Assembly (NCBI GenBank): GCA_949878575.1
Contig: CATLAX010000001.1
Location: forward strand, 384,220-448,219
Direction of reading: 5' to 3'
Source of the DNA: an uncultured Alphaproteobacteria bacterium
GTDB taxonomy: Bacteria; Pseudomonadota; Alphaproteobacteria; Rs-D84
Length of the DNA stretch: 64,000 bases
Under the pieces are notes generated by a model that did no database searches, was not told where the DNA came from, and saw only the letters and a program-made list of their open reading frames with translations. Position numbers and translations under genes: made by a program. Positions 50,701-59,175 of this stretch are shown here, piece after piece; the first letter of the stretch is position 1; each line of letters starts with the position of its first letter.

Positions 50701-52180
50701 TTTTGCCTGCCCTGCATGTCCGGTTGGATCGTACAGTGAAGAATCCAATCATGCGCCCGAGTGTACGCCGGCTTCTCCGGGATACTATGTTCCGACGACG
50801 GGGGCGACATCACAGATTGCATGTGCTGTTGGCTCGTTTAGCGCTGAGGGTGCGTATGAATGCACTGCATGCGGTGACGGCGGGAACTGGGGTAAAACCA
50901 CCACCGGCACGGGCCAGGCCAGCTGTAACAAAGACTGTGGTATTGCCGGCGCAAAGGGGTATATAAATGCAGAATGGAATCCAGACAATACTGTTACCGG
51001 ACTGTGCGTACCGAATGCATGTGTTGAAAACTATTACCTGGATGCGACGCGCGATGCCAGCAACAACATAACCGCCAGCAGTTGCAAGCTGTGCAGCAGT
51101 TTTGCAAACGGCCTGTACCCGCACAGTTCAAAAAGTGGCACGTCCAAGGGGCAAGAGGCCTGCTTTGTGCGCCGCAACGAACTGCCCGGTCAGTATATAG
51201 CAACGGCGGGGGACGATGTCGCAACGGATTGTCCGGCGGGCTCGTACAACGGCACGACCGATGAAACAGCGGTTCATTATGGCGAAACGTTTAAATGCAA
51301 AACATGCGCCGCCGACACATACGCCGCCGGTACCGGAAATGCGGAATGTAAGCCGTGTCTGGAAAACTATCACACCTTTGGTGAAAAAACGTCAGAGGAT
51401 GCATGCCGCATACTGTGTCCTGGCGGATCTTATCTGCCTGTGGCGCGTGCGACAGAGTGTTCGGCCGTCGGTGTCGGATACTGGGCCCCGTCGGCATATG
51501 TAACGCAGGGAAAAACCAGCGGCCGCAATGCCTGTGCCAGCGGTCTGACCACGGTTGGACACGGCGCCGGCGCAGACGAGGCGGATGACTGCGGCAAGGT
51601 TCTGCACATAGGCAACGACAAGCTGTACCTGCGCAGCGCAAAGAAAACGACGCCGTCGTTGAACCTGTCCGTCGGTGGCAAGACGTATTACGGAAACATG
51701 TCCACTGAAGACAAAAAAGTAAGCAACGGCGCGACACAGCCGCTGAAACTGAAATACAACAATGTTTCCTATAGCGTGTTTGACGACAGCGGAGAGTTTT
51801 ATAACGGGGGTGGCACTGTTTCACTGTCGCCCAGCCTGACAGCGACGGCGACCGTTCCGGCAAACTATGCCGCCGCCAATGGTGAAACCCAGTGGTCTGC
51901 AACGCTGTCTGACGGGACGGTTGTGGCAGGCGCGGCAGGCTGCAGTGCGACAACATCCAGCAATGGCACTATCGGCGCTGCAGGCTTTACCCCGGAATCG
52001 GCCGGAACTGGATGCTGGTGTAAAATAACGTCACCTGCGGCGGGTGCAAAATGGGTGTACGGAACGACAAATTCTGCATGTACAACCAAATGTGCGTTTT
52101 TCTGCGCAAATAATATGAAGGGTACGGATACTACATTCCGCACAGCCCTGTATAACACTGCGGGAATATTAAAAGAATAA
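47717..52180 (+). CDS. Giant Cys-rich surface protein with InlB-type repeats
   Basis: The 1487-residue protein starts with a signal peptide (cleavage about residue 27) and holds dozens of Cys in GCC2/GCC3- or TNFR-like modules (CPAGYYCAG, CSAGYYKLTSG, CPEGAYNTGTGNESC). Two Listeria-Bacteroides repeat domains (InlB B-repeat) lie at about 474-562 (ITLNRNGGTGG to YARW) and 694-788 (LNTNGGTGA to YIKW). The C-terminal about 100 residues form another Cys-rich domain (GCWCKI to CAFFC). No anchor or autotransporter domain is seen. GTG at 47717 or ATG at 47726 may be the start. Adhesion or a role at the host interface is plausible. Confidence 0.8.
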   Translation: MGKMSRFMRLFVCVFALVFIGMNGSFAASCTSSKTYTSCKAGYYMTSSSSSTTCNTSQTAGNACRPCSAYGSNYSCAGGTACPVETKVRCTAGTYLPANSSTCTTCPSGGYYCPGGLFTKNYSSIQGRNSCPSISTAKMTTYPDKWYPYTNTSTVDKSGGVTVSSVEFRGWGNTGWSAITSCTVSYSGSNSAGYFYAETAGYNSSTGKYDNNAEIYYTKLNSKYYLDTRWSDTYCDNSANRKLYRRAIACPAGYYCAGFTSYPMCSESAYATEWGRTICPAGNYCPAKSSSATPCGYGKYRQYTGGTSSSSCSSCTTNNTATTTTNTATAKSSCICNAGYGGDASTSSTCTACSAGYYKLTSGNYSCNACPEGAYNTGTGNESCTACLAGTSTNGTGKTSCSSDNCANNYNNSVSTWITPILNRPALEDLLLNNNPKITVTNVCAVNTCKANYTKRTYSHTTNPIYSGECIGNLYKITLNRNGGTGGVDYVYQKYGECFEPSTQDMCMNGINGAIPTKSGATFMGFYTSSTPGAGTQITNSNNLFTVGATYFTSNTTIYARWQETPTVSRTTWEPITVNGVVTGYYAYAYVTVPSGDAISSVSFPTWTLYNGQDDLPSNWETGSSATATAGSWTVNGSTYNYRFQVLFSAHNNEKPTSSSTSSTVSGGQYYTDVYVRTKNGYFGYRASIRGIYFIAMTLNTNGGTGALTNNMTGIKTSGTTNCTYYCPYNKPCSLPSASAFPYRKAGYYTSNGAWNTAADGSGTTYSPTPSLYTFSAARTLYIKWTECGTGYYCTTSGRYPCTSYRANTTTTTTTASSSSSCVCRANYYLNGTTCSACSSLGGGVYGYSLVGSTSNTACYTNVSAGYYLPSSESKAHEPCPEGKYCSAAKLYYPNVYTLGTNYFNCPNWTYRPETGGKTVSDCTACPTLTSGWAAWESGTGWAEPTNCTQYMIPENCTNGFVAQMPDEDNPSVWGPKAWMLMPLANAGHYVDQENFACPACPVGSYSEESNHAPECTPASPGYYVPTTGATSQIACAVGSFSAEGAYECTACGDGGNWGKTTTGTGQASCNKDCGIAGAKGYINAEWNPDNTVTGLCVPNACVENYYLDATRDASNNITASSCKLCSSFANGLYPHSSKSGTSKGQEACFVRRNELPGQYIATAGDDVATDCPAGSYNGTTDETAVHYGETFKCKTCAADTYAAGTGNAECKPCLENYHTFGEKTSEDACRILCPGGSYLPVARATECSAVGVGYWAPSAYVTQGKTSGRNACASGLTTVGHGAGADEADDCGKVLHIGNDKLYLRSAKKTTPSLNLSVGGKTYYGNMSTEDKKVSNGATQPLKLKYNNVSYSVFDDSGEFYNGGGTVSLSPSLTATATVPANYAAANGETQWSATLSDGTVVAGAAGCSATTSSNGTIGAAGFTPESAGTGCWCKITSPAAGAKWVYGTTNSACTTKCAFFCANNMKGTDTTFRTALYNTAGILKE

Positions 52181-52183
52181 AAA

Positions 52184-52210
52184 CAAACCGCCCGAAACGG
52201 GCGGTTTTTG
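52184..52210 (+). terminator. Terminator of the giant surface-protein gene
   Basis: AAACCGCCCG / CGGGCGGTTT with loop AAA and a T-tract. Confidence 0.85.
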
Positions 52211-52248
52211 CATATAATGTCCGGTGCCGCGTGCGGAACGGCGGAATG

Positions 52249-52464
52249 TTATTTGCCGGCACCCTGGCGGCGTGCCGCTGTCAGCGCCCGGCGCAGCGAT
52301 TCTTCTGCTATCTGGCGTATTTTTGGGGCGAATGTTCGCATGTTCATTGCATCGGCCACGCTGTCCGCGAACATGTGCGATATATATTCAATTTGTGTCG
52401 GCGCAATTACAAATATTTCGCTGGTTATATCGGCTGTATTTAGCTTTTGAACCGGTTCTTTCAT
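52249..52464 (-). CDS. Unknown small soluble protein
   Basis: The 71-residue protein is mixed alpha/beta in appearance with a basic C-terminus (RRALTAARRQ). No family is recognised. The ATG at 52464 has a very G-rich Shine-Dalgarno (GGGGGGA), the same style as several genes of the secretion operon. It diverges from secA. Confidence 0.55.
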   Translation of the reverse strand: MKEPVQKLNTADITSEIFVIAPTQIEYISHMFADSVADAMNMRTFAPKIRQIAEESLRRALTAARRQGAGK

Positions 52465-52602
52465 GATAAATCCCCCCGTATGTGAAAATTTTCTTGTTTT
52501 TTGCACTTGTATGGTCTGTCTGCATGCATTATATCATAAAGTGCCTTGACCGCAAGGCGCAAAATTGCTATCGTCTGGCAGATAATAGAAGGAAAAACAA
52601 AC

Positions 52603-55221
52603 ATGTTGAACGTTATTGGTAAAATTTTGGGGTCGGCAAACGACAGACTGGTAAAGTCGTATGACAAAAGCGTGTCCCTGATTAATGACTTGGAACCCAA
52701 ATATCACGCAATGAGCGATGAAGAGCTGCGTGCCCAGACACAGGCTTTGCGCCAACGCCTGCAGAACGGGGAAAAAGAGAAAAACATTCTGCCGGATGCA
52801 TTCGCGTTGGTACGCGAAGGGGCGCTGCGTGCGGTCGGCATGCGGCATTTTAACGTCCAGCTGATAGGCGGCATGGTTCTGACCAACGGCCAGATAGCGG
52901 AAATGAAAACCGGTGAAGGAAAAACACTGGTTGCGACGCTGGCCCTGTTTTTAAAGGCACTGTATGGCAAGGGTGCGCACCTGATTACTGTAAACGACTA
53001 TCTGGCGGCGCGCGACGCCGAATGGATGGGGCGTGTGTACAAGTTTTTAGGGCTGACCATCGGAATCGTTCAACACGACATGTCGGATGACGAGCGTCGT
53101 GCGGCATATGCATGCGATATTACATATGTGACTAATTCAGAGCTGGGGTTTGACTATCTGCGCGATAATATGAAATTTTCAAAAGATCAGCAGGTTTTGC
53201 GCCCCCTGTTCTTTGCCATTGTTGACGAGGTGGACAGCATCCTGATTGACGAGGCCCGCACCCCGCTAATTATTTCCGGCCCGGCCGAAGATACCAGTGA
53301 ACTGTATGCAAAGGTTGATGCGGTGGTCGCGCAGCTGGGGGCGGATGATTTTAAAAAGGATGAAAAAGACCGCCATGTAACATTGACCGAGGCCGGTGTG
53401 GACACCGCGACGCGGCTGTTGAAAGATGCGGGGCTGCTGGTGGGCGACAATTTGTACGCGTCGGAAAATGCGGCGCTGGTCATGCATATACAGCAATCCC
53501 TGTTGGCGCATCATCTGTACCAGAAAAATGTAAATTATGTCGTGCGTGGCGGTGAAATTTTGATTGTTGACGAATTTACCGGCCGCGTGATGACGGGGCG
53601 CCGTTTCGGCAAAGGCCTGCACCAGGCCATAGAGGCCAAAGAGCATGTCGCGGTGCAACCGGAAAACCAGACGGTTTCCAGCATATCTTATCAGAACTTG
53701 TTCCGTCTGTATCCGACGTTGTCCGGAATGACCGGAACCGCCATGACAGAGGCCGCAGAGTTTGAAGAAATATACAAACTGCGCGTGGTGTCCATTCCGA
53801 CCAACCGTCCTGTTGCGCGCATAGACCATCATGACGAAATTTATCGCAACAAGGATGAAAAATATGCCGCTATAATAAAGCAGATAAAGGAATGTCTGGA
53901 ACGCCGCCAGCCTGTTTTGGTTGGTACCGTATCCATTGAAAAGTCCGAAGAGCTGGCCGCGGTTGTCCGCAAGGAGCTTAAGATAGAACCGGCGGTGTTG
54001 AATGCAAAACATCACCAGTCAGAGGCAAAAATCGTCGCCCAGGCCGGTGCGCCGGGGGCTGTTACGATTGCAACAAACATGGCCGGTCGCGGAACTGATA
54101 TAAAACTGGGCGGCAACGCCGAGGATTTGATTGCCGAACTGGATTCCACCGCGCCGGATTTTGAAGAAAAAAAGAAAGAAATTTATGACCGGATAGAGGC
54201 CAACAAAAAACTGGTTCTGGATGTAGGCGGACTGTATGTGATAGGCACGGAACGTCATGAATCGCGCCGAATTGACAATCAGTTGCGCGGGCGGTCGGGG
54301 CGCCAGGGCGATCCGGGTGATTCCAAATTCTTTTTGGCATTGGACGATGATCTGATGAGAATATTCGGCGCGGCGCGTTTGAACGGAATGCTGACGACGC
54401 TGGGGCTGAAAACAGGCGAGGCAATTACGCATCCATGGATAACGAAGGCTTTGGAAAAAGCGCAAAAGCGTGTTGAAGCCCGTTATTTTGAATCGCGCAA
54501 GGAACTGTTGAAATATGACGACGTTATGAACGAACAGCGCGGCGTCATATACAAACAGCGCGATGATTTGATGACCAGTGACGATCTGGCGCCGTTGTCG
54601 CGTGAGCTTATCGGGGATGTTGTTGAAATGATTTGTGAAAACAATATTCCGGAAAAGTCGCATCCACAGGACTGGAACACCGGCGGCATTCATGACGCCA
54701 TGTTGCGGACGTTCGCGCTGGATATAACGGATATTGAAAACTGGAAAACGGATGAAACTATTACAGAACGCAAAGCGTACGAGGTTCTGTACAATCTGGC
54801 CATGCGCCGGTTTGACGCCCAGGCGGCAAAGTACGGCCCGGAATTAATGCAGACGGCGTCGCGTCAGATGATGCTGGGGGCGCTGGATGCCGTGTGGAAG
54901 CGCCATCTGCAACAGATGGATTATCTGCAGACGGCCATCGGTCTGCGCGGATATGCTCAAAAAAATCCGCTGTATGAATACAAGCGCGAAGCGTTGGATT
55001 TGTTTAAAAATACAATCAACAACTTTAAAATTATGTCGGTGGCGTATATCTGCCGGATGGAATTGACGCGTGAAGATGTCGCCGCCACAGAGCGCCAGCG
55101 GGCCGAACATGATGCGGGCCTGAACGCGGCCGGCGCCGCGGCGGCGGAATCGCGCCGCAATGCGCCCTGCCCGTGTGGTTCCGGTTTAAAGTATAAGCAT
55201 TGCTGTGGCAAGCTGAGTTAG
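52603..55221 (+). CDS. secA: Preprotein translocase ATPase SecA
   Basis: SecA pushes unfolded preproteins through SecYEG with ATP. The 872-residue protein has Walker A MKTGEGKT, the DEVDSILIDEART motif, the preprotein cross-linking and helical scaffold regions, TNMAGRGTDIKLGG, and the C-terminal zinc-binding CPCGSGLKYKHCCG that binds SecB and phospholipids. The start follows GAAGGAAAA. Its load here should be high, given the many secreted proteins in the window. Confidence 0.98.
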   Translation: MLNVIGKILGSANDRLVKSYDKSVSLINDLEPKYHAMSDEELRAQTQALRQRLQNGEKEKNILPDAFALVREGALRAVGMRHFNVQLIGGMVLTNGQIAEMKTGEGKTLVATLALFLKALYGKGAHLITVNDYLAARDAEWMGRVYKFLGLTIGIVQHDMSDDERRAAYACDITYVTNSELGFDYLRDNMKFSKDQQVLRPLFFAIVDEVDSILIDEARTPLIISGPAEDTSELYAKVDAVVAQLGADDFKKDEKDRHVTLTEAGVDTATRLLKDAGLLVGDNLYASENAALVMHIQQSLLAHHLYQKNVNYVVRGGEILIVDEFTGRVMTGRRFGKGLHQAIEAKEHVAVQPENQTVSSISYQNLFRLYPTLSGMTGTAMTEAAEFEEIYKLRVVSIPTNRPVARIDHHDEIYRNKDEKYAAIIKQIKECLERRQPVLVGTVSIEKSEELAAVVRKELKIEPAVLNAKHHQSEAKIVAQAGAPGAVTIATNMAGRGTDIKLGGNAEDLIAELDSTAPDFEEKKKEIYDRIEANKKLVLDVGGLYVIGTERHESRRIDNQLRGRSGRQGDPGDSKFFLALDDDLMRIFGAARLNGMLTTLGLKTGEAITHPWITKALEKAQKRVEARYFESRKELLKYDDVMNEQRGVIYKQRDDLMTSDDLAPLSRELIGDVVEMICENNIPEKSHPQDWNTGGIHDAMLRTFALDITDIENWKTDETITERKAYEVLYNLAMRRFDAQAAKYGPELMQTASRQMMLGALDAVWKRHLQQMDYLQTAIGLRGYAQKNPLYEYKREALDLFKNTINNFKIMSVAYICRMELTREDVAATERQRAEHDAGLNAAGAAAAESRRNAPCPCGSGLKYKHCCGKLS

Positions 55222-55250
55222 AAAAAATCCCCCGCTTGGGGGGATTTTTA
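55222..55250. terminator. Bidirectional intrinsic terminator
   Basis: AAAAAATCCCCC / GGGGGATTTTT hairpin between convergent secA and the XRE-type gene. Confidence 0.85.
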
Positions 55251-55472
55251 TTTCCAGTACCGTAACAATTCCGGCGCCCACATCTGGATAAGGCGGTATA
55301 CCTGGTACGGGGTCGGCGCAATACGTCCCTTTTCCATTTCATAGTACGCCATGCCGTGTACGCCTATCTGGCGTCCCGCATGAAAAGGGCTTAGCCTTGA
55401 CCGGCGGCGGATTTTGTGCATCCACAGCCCCAGGCTTTTATAAAATTCTTGTTCCGATTGTAATTTTTTCAT
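55248..55472 (-). CDS. Small XRE-family HTH regulator
   Basis: The 74-residue protein is almost only a Cro/CI-type helix-turn-helix: WMHKIRRRSRLSPFHAGRQIG, then VHGMAYYEMEKGRIAP and a short helix. The ATG at 55472 is preferred because GGAGG lies five bases before it; an upstream ATG at 55484 overlaps that site. A long structured RNA leader and a strong promoter precede it. It may regulate itself or a distant target; no toxin partner is seen next to it. Confidence 0.72.
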   Translation of the reverse strand: MKKLQSEQEFYKSLGLWMHKIRRRSRLSPFHAGRQIGVHGMAYYEMEKGRIAPTPYQVYRLIQMWAPELLRYWK

Positions 55473-55494
55473 TTTTTCCTCCATGGTTTTTTAA

Positions 55495-55648
55495 CTAAAA
55501 ACACCGCCGTGATGAAGGGCGGTTGGAGGTTCAAAACTACTAAAAGATAGCGTTGCTTATTCAATATATTCGCAACCCTCCAACCGGTTGTGGAGTTTTG
55601 GTCTTTTAGGAGGTTTTGAAGCCTCACACCGGTAATCGTCCGATGCGA
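55495..55648 (-). ncRNA. Structured RNA leader or small RNA ending in a terminator
   Basis: On the - strand a long stem pairs 55602-55620 with 55530-55547 (18 of about 19 positions). It encloses two hairpins: 55591-55595 with 55578-55582, and 55572-55576 with 55552-55556. Segment 55577-55585 is also perfectly complementary (9 of 9) to 55521-55529, just outside the long stem, so a pseudoknot or an alternative fold is possible. A terminator-like hairpin (55503-55523) with T-tract follows, and overlaps that 9-base partner. No known riboswitch or RNA family is recognised. It precedes the XRE-type gene. Confidence 0.55.
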
Positions 55649-55653
55649 TGTGG

Positions 55654-55681
55654 ATTATAGCATAAAAGCGGCGGTTTGCAA
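55654..55681 (-). promoter_or_regulatory. Promoter of the structured RNA
   Basis: On the - strand TTGCAA (55676-55681) and TATAAT (55654-55659) with a 16-base spacer. The expected start is near 55647. Confidence 0.65.
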
Positions 55682-55764
55682 ATAAAATGACTGTCAACAG
55701 AAAAATCGTATTTTTATGAAATATATGGTTGCCCCCGGGCGGCTTTTTTTGCTATTTTTGCGGC

Positions 55765-58700
55765 ATGGAAAGTCAATTTATTCATCTTCGTACGCATTCA
55801 CGTTTTTCCGTTGGAAACAGCACTTTGACAATAAAGGCGATTCCCGCACTGTGCGCGGCCGGCGGAATGTTCGCATGCGCGTTGACGGATACAAATCTGA
55901 TGTCGGGTGCGGCGGAATTTTCCGATATTATGCCCGGCAAAAAGCTGCAGCCGATTATAGGGATTGAAATATCGCTGAACCATCATACGGCGGATCCAAA
56001 AATACTGCGAATGGAATCGCTGTCAAAAATAGTGCTGCTGGCCCAGAATCATGACGGATATTTGAACCTGTGCGAGCTTAGCCGGATTATGTACATGCGC
56101 GGCGACAACCATCATCTGGGCCCGTATATAACATGGGATGAGCTGGCGGCGCACAGCGACGGGCTGATTTGCTTGTCCGGGGCGCATACGGGGCCGCTGG
56201 GGATGGCGTTGTTGAATAATCAGGAAACGGCTGCCCGTGATTATGCGGAACGGATGCGGCAAATATTTGGCGATCGCTTTTACATAGAAATTCAACGTCA
56301 CGGATTGGAGAACGAGATAAAGACGGAACCCGGGTTTCTTAAAATCGCCCAAGAATTAAATATTCCGATTGTTGCCACAAACGACGTGTGCTTTGCCGCC
56401 GATTCCGATTATGAATCGGCCGATGCGTTAAGCTGTGTTCTGGGCCAGACAAAAGTTATTGACCCGTCGCGCACACGCAAATCATCAGAGCAGTATTTTA
56501 AATCGCCGGAGCAAATGGTGGATCTGTTTTCCGACCTGCCAGAGGCGGTGGAAAACACCGTTATAATAGCAAAGCGCTGCGGATTTATGGTAAATGTGCA
56601 TGAAAAGCCCTTGCTGCCGCGGTTTGGCGACGATTTGGAAACAGAGTGCCAGATGCTGCGCGACAATACCATGAACGGTTTGGCGGAACGGTTAAAGCAG
56701 CACAAGATTAAGGATACAAAGCCGTATTACGAACAGGCGGAGTTTGAATTACAGGTTATTATCGGAATGGGTTTCCCGGGTTATTTCCTGATAGTTGCCG
56801 ACTATATTGACTGGTGCCGTAAAAATGACGTGTTGACGGGCCCGGGGCGTGGTTCCGGCGCGGGTTCCATTGTGGCGTGGGCATTGGGCATCACGCATGT
56901 TGATCCGTTGAAATACGGTTTGCTGTTTGAACGATTTTTGAATCCGGACAGAATATCAATGCCCGATTTTGACGTTGACTTTGAACCGACCGGCATAGAA
57001 CGTGTTCTGGCGTACATATGCGACAAATACGGGCATGATTCCGTATGCCGCATCATTACGTTCGGCAGTCTGCAGGCACGCGGTGCAATCCGTGACATCG
57101 GCCGTGTTTACGGAATGCCCTATTCCAAATCCGACCGCCTGTCCAAACTGATTCCCCAGGATGCAAAAACATTAAAGGACGCGGTTGCGTCATCCGGTGA
57201 AATTCAAGAAATTCTGGACACGGACGAAGACATGAACAAGGTCGTTCATGTCGCCCAGGAATTGGAGGGTTCCCTGCGCAATTTGGGACAGCATGCGTGC
57301 GGCGTCGTTATCGGCGACAGACCGACGACAAAAATCGCCCCTGTTTATCGCGACCCGGCGAACCTTTTGCCTTCGTGCCAGTTTGACGGGCATTATCTGG
57401 AATCCGCCGGATTGATTAAGTTTGACTTTCTGGGGCTGGAAACGCTGGTCGTGCTGAAATACGCGACGCGCCTGATTCAACAGACGCGCGGAATAAACAT
57501 AGACCTGGACAAGATTCCGACGGATGACGCCAAAACAATGAAGCTGTGGCAGGCGGGGCTGACCGAGGGTATATTCCAGTTTGATGCCCAGTTTGTTCAA
57601 CAGACTTTGCGCAAAATGCGCCCGACCAGTTTCTTGGAAATTTCTGCTTTGAATGCATTGAACCGCCCTGGCCCCATTGCGTTTATTCCGCAGTTTATCG
57701 CCCGTATGCACGGCGAAGAACCCATTGAATACGTTCATCCAAAGGCCGAACCGATATTAAAGGAATCTTATGGTATCATTGTTTACCAGGAACAGGTTAT
57801 GATGCTGACGCGCGCGCTGGCCGGGTTTACGCGCGGCCAGTCCGATACCGTGCGCAAGGCCATGGGTAAAAAGAAATTGGATTTGCTGGCCCAGCTGGAG
57901 GTTAAGTTTCTTGACGGCTGTGAACAGGAACAGACGCTGGACCGGGCCACGGCCAAGGATCTGTGGGAAAAGTTCAAGGAATTTGCAAAATACGCGTTTA
58001 ACAAATCCCATGCAATCGCATATTCCATTGTCGCGAACCAGTGCGCCTATTTAAAGGCCAACTATACGCCGGAATTTCTGGCCGCGTCCATGTCCAGCAA
58101 CTTGAACGACACGGACCAGCTGGCGGTGTTTGTTGATGATGCAAAATCAAACTTTAACATCGCAATCGTGGCGCCTGACATTAATTTAAGCGACTCGCTG
58201 TTTACCGTGCAGAACGGGAAAATCGTTTACGGTCTGGCCGCGATAAAGGGGGTCGGAACACAGGCGACTGATGCAATAGTTGCGGAACGTAATGCAAACG
58301 GAAAATTTAAGAACCTGACCGATTTTGCAAAACGCTGCGCCCCCATTATGAACAAAAGAATATTGGAGGCCTTTGCAAAGGTCGGGGTTTTGGATTCTTT
58401 GGAACCGAACCGCGCCGCCATATACATGAACGCGGATGCGATATTGTCGTATGCGTCAAAATCACGTGACGGCGGCAATACACTGTCGCTGTTTGCGAAC
58501 ACGGTTGAAGACGATGTTACTGAAGACAGGCTGCGCAAAAACCTGCCGCGTACGGCCCCGTGGACTTTTTCACAGCAGCTGGAAAACGAATTGTCCGCGC
58601 TGGGGTTCTATATTTCCGCGCATCCGCTGGACCAGTATAAACATTTGATTGCGCGGGCCGGTTTGGCCACCAGTGCGACGCTTGAAAAAGTCGGCGACCG

Positions 58701-59175
58701 AAAACAGGTACAGATTGCCGCAAATGCAGGATCTTTTTCACGTCGCCGCACCAAGGCCGGCAAGGACATGATAACAATAAACGCAACGGACAGCTTTGGA
58801 AACATAGACGCCGTTGCCTTTGGGGATTCTGCGGCGGCGTTTGCACAGGTTTTGACGAATGAAAGCGTTGTTTTGATTTCCGGGCGCACATCTGTTCGGG
58901 ACGACAGGGTTTCCGTGTTTGTTGACTCAATTATACCCTTGAACCAGTGGGTTGCACAAATTGCGAACAAGATAACCCTTGACATATGGGACGGCAAGGT
59001 GCTGCCGGATGTTAAAAAGGCTTTGGGCGGATTGCCGCGCGGGCGCGTACGGGTGCAGCTGAACCTGCATACCGGGGACAAGGTTGTGCCGGTGGCCCTG
59101 CCGGGCGGCATCGTTCTGGGGGCGAACACGGCGGCCGATTTGGTCGGATTGGGAATAAAGGTTGAAATAGAATGA
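55765..59175 (+). CDS. dnaE: DNA polymerase III alpha subunit
   Basis: DnaE is the replicative polymerase subunit. The 1136-residue protein has an N-terminal PHP domain (HLRTHSRFSV, degenerate metal site), the polymerase core with GPGRGSGAGS and catalytic PDFDVDFEP, FNKSHAIAYS in the fingers/beta-binding region, and a C-terminal OB fold (NIDAVAFGDSAAAF). The start at 55765 gives the family N-terminus; no Shine-Dalgarno is seen and a TATTTT at about 55753 could make a leaderless mRNA. The end overlaps rsmH as ATGA. Confidence 0.96.
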   Translation: MESQFIHLRTHSRFSVGNSTLTIKAIPALCAAGGMFACALTDTNLMSGAAEFSDIMPGKKLQPIIGIEISLNHHTADPKILRMESLSKIVLLAQNHDGYLNLCELSRIMYMRGDNHHLGPYITWDELAAHSDGLICLSGAHTGPLGMALLNNQETAARDYAERMRQIFGDRFYIEIQRHGLENEIKTEPGFLKIAQELNIPIVATNDVCFAADSDYESADALSCVLGQTKVIDPSRTRKSSEQYFKSPEQMVDLFSDLPEAVENTVIIAKRCGFMVNVHEKPLLPRFGDDLETECQMLRDNTMNGLAERLKQHKIKDTKPYYEQAEFELQVIIGMGFPGYFLIVADYIDWCRKNDVLTGPGRGSGAGSIVAWALGITHVDPLKYGLLFERFLNPDRISMPDFDVDFEPTGIERVLAYICDKYGHDSVCRIITFGSLQARGAIRDIGRVYGMPYSKSDRLSKLIPQDAKTLKDAVASSGEIQEILDTDEDMNKVVHVAQELEGSLRNLGQHACGVVIGDRPTTKIAPVYRDPANLLPSCQFDGHYLESAGLIKFDFLGLETLVVLKYATRLIQQTRGINIDLDKIPTDDAKTMKLWQAGLTEGIFQFDAQFVQQTLRKMRPTSFLEISALNALNRPGPIAFIPQFIARMHGEEPIEYVHPKAEPILKESYGIIVYQEQVMMLTRALAGFTRGQSDTVRKAMGKKKLDLLAQLEVKFLDGCEQEQTLDRATAKDLWEKFKEFAKYAFNKSHAIAYSIVANQCAYLKANYTPEFLAASMSSNLNDTDQLAVFVDDAKSNFNIAIVAPDINLSDSLFTVQNGKIVYGLAAIKGVGTQATDAIVAERNANGKFKNLTDFAKRCAPIMNKRILEAFAKVGVLDSLEPNRAAIYMNADAILSYASKSRDGGNTLSLFANTVEDDVTEDRLRKNLPRTAPWTFSQQLENELSALGFYISAHPLDQYKHLIARAGLATSATLEKVGDRKQVQIAANAGSFSRRRTKAGKDMITINATDSFGNIDAVAFGDSAAAFAQVLTNESVVLISGRTSVRDDRVSVFVDSIIPLNQWVAQIANKITLDIWDGKVLPDVKKALGGLPRGRVRVQLNLHTGDKVVPVALPGGIVLGANTAADLVGLGIKVEIE

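Noticed and set aside
52224..52466. + strand ORFs opposite the 71-residue gene
   Set aside because: They overlap a - strand ORF with a strong Shine-Dalgarno and have no start signals of their own.
55729..55764. Longer dnaE start (12 extra codons)
   Set aside because: The extension has no family similarity and overlaps the likely promoter; the ATG at 55765 begins the PHP domain.
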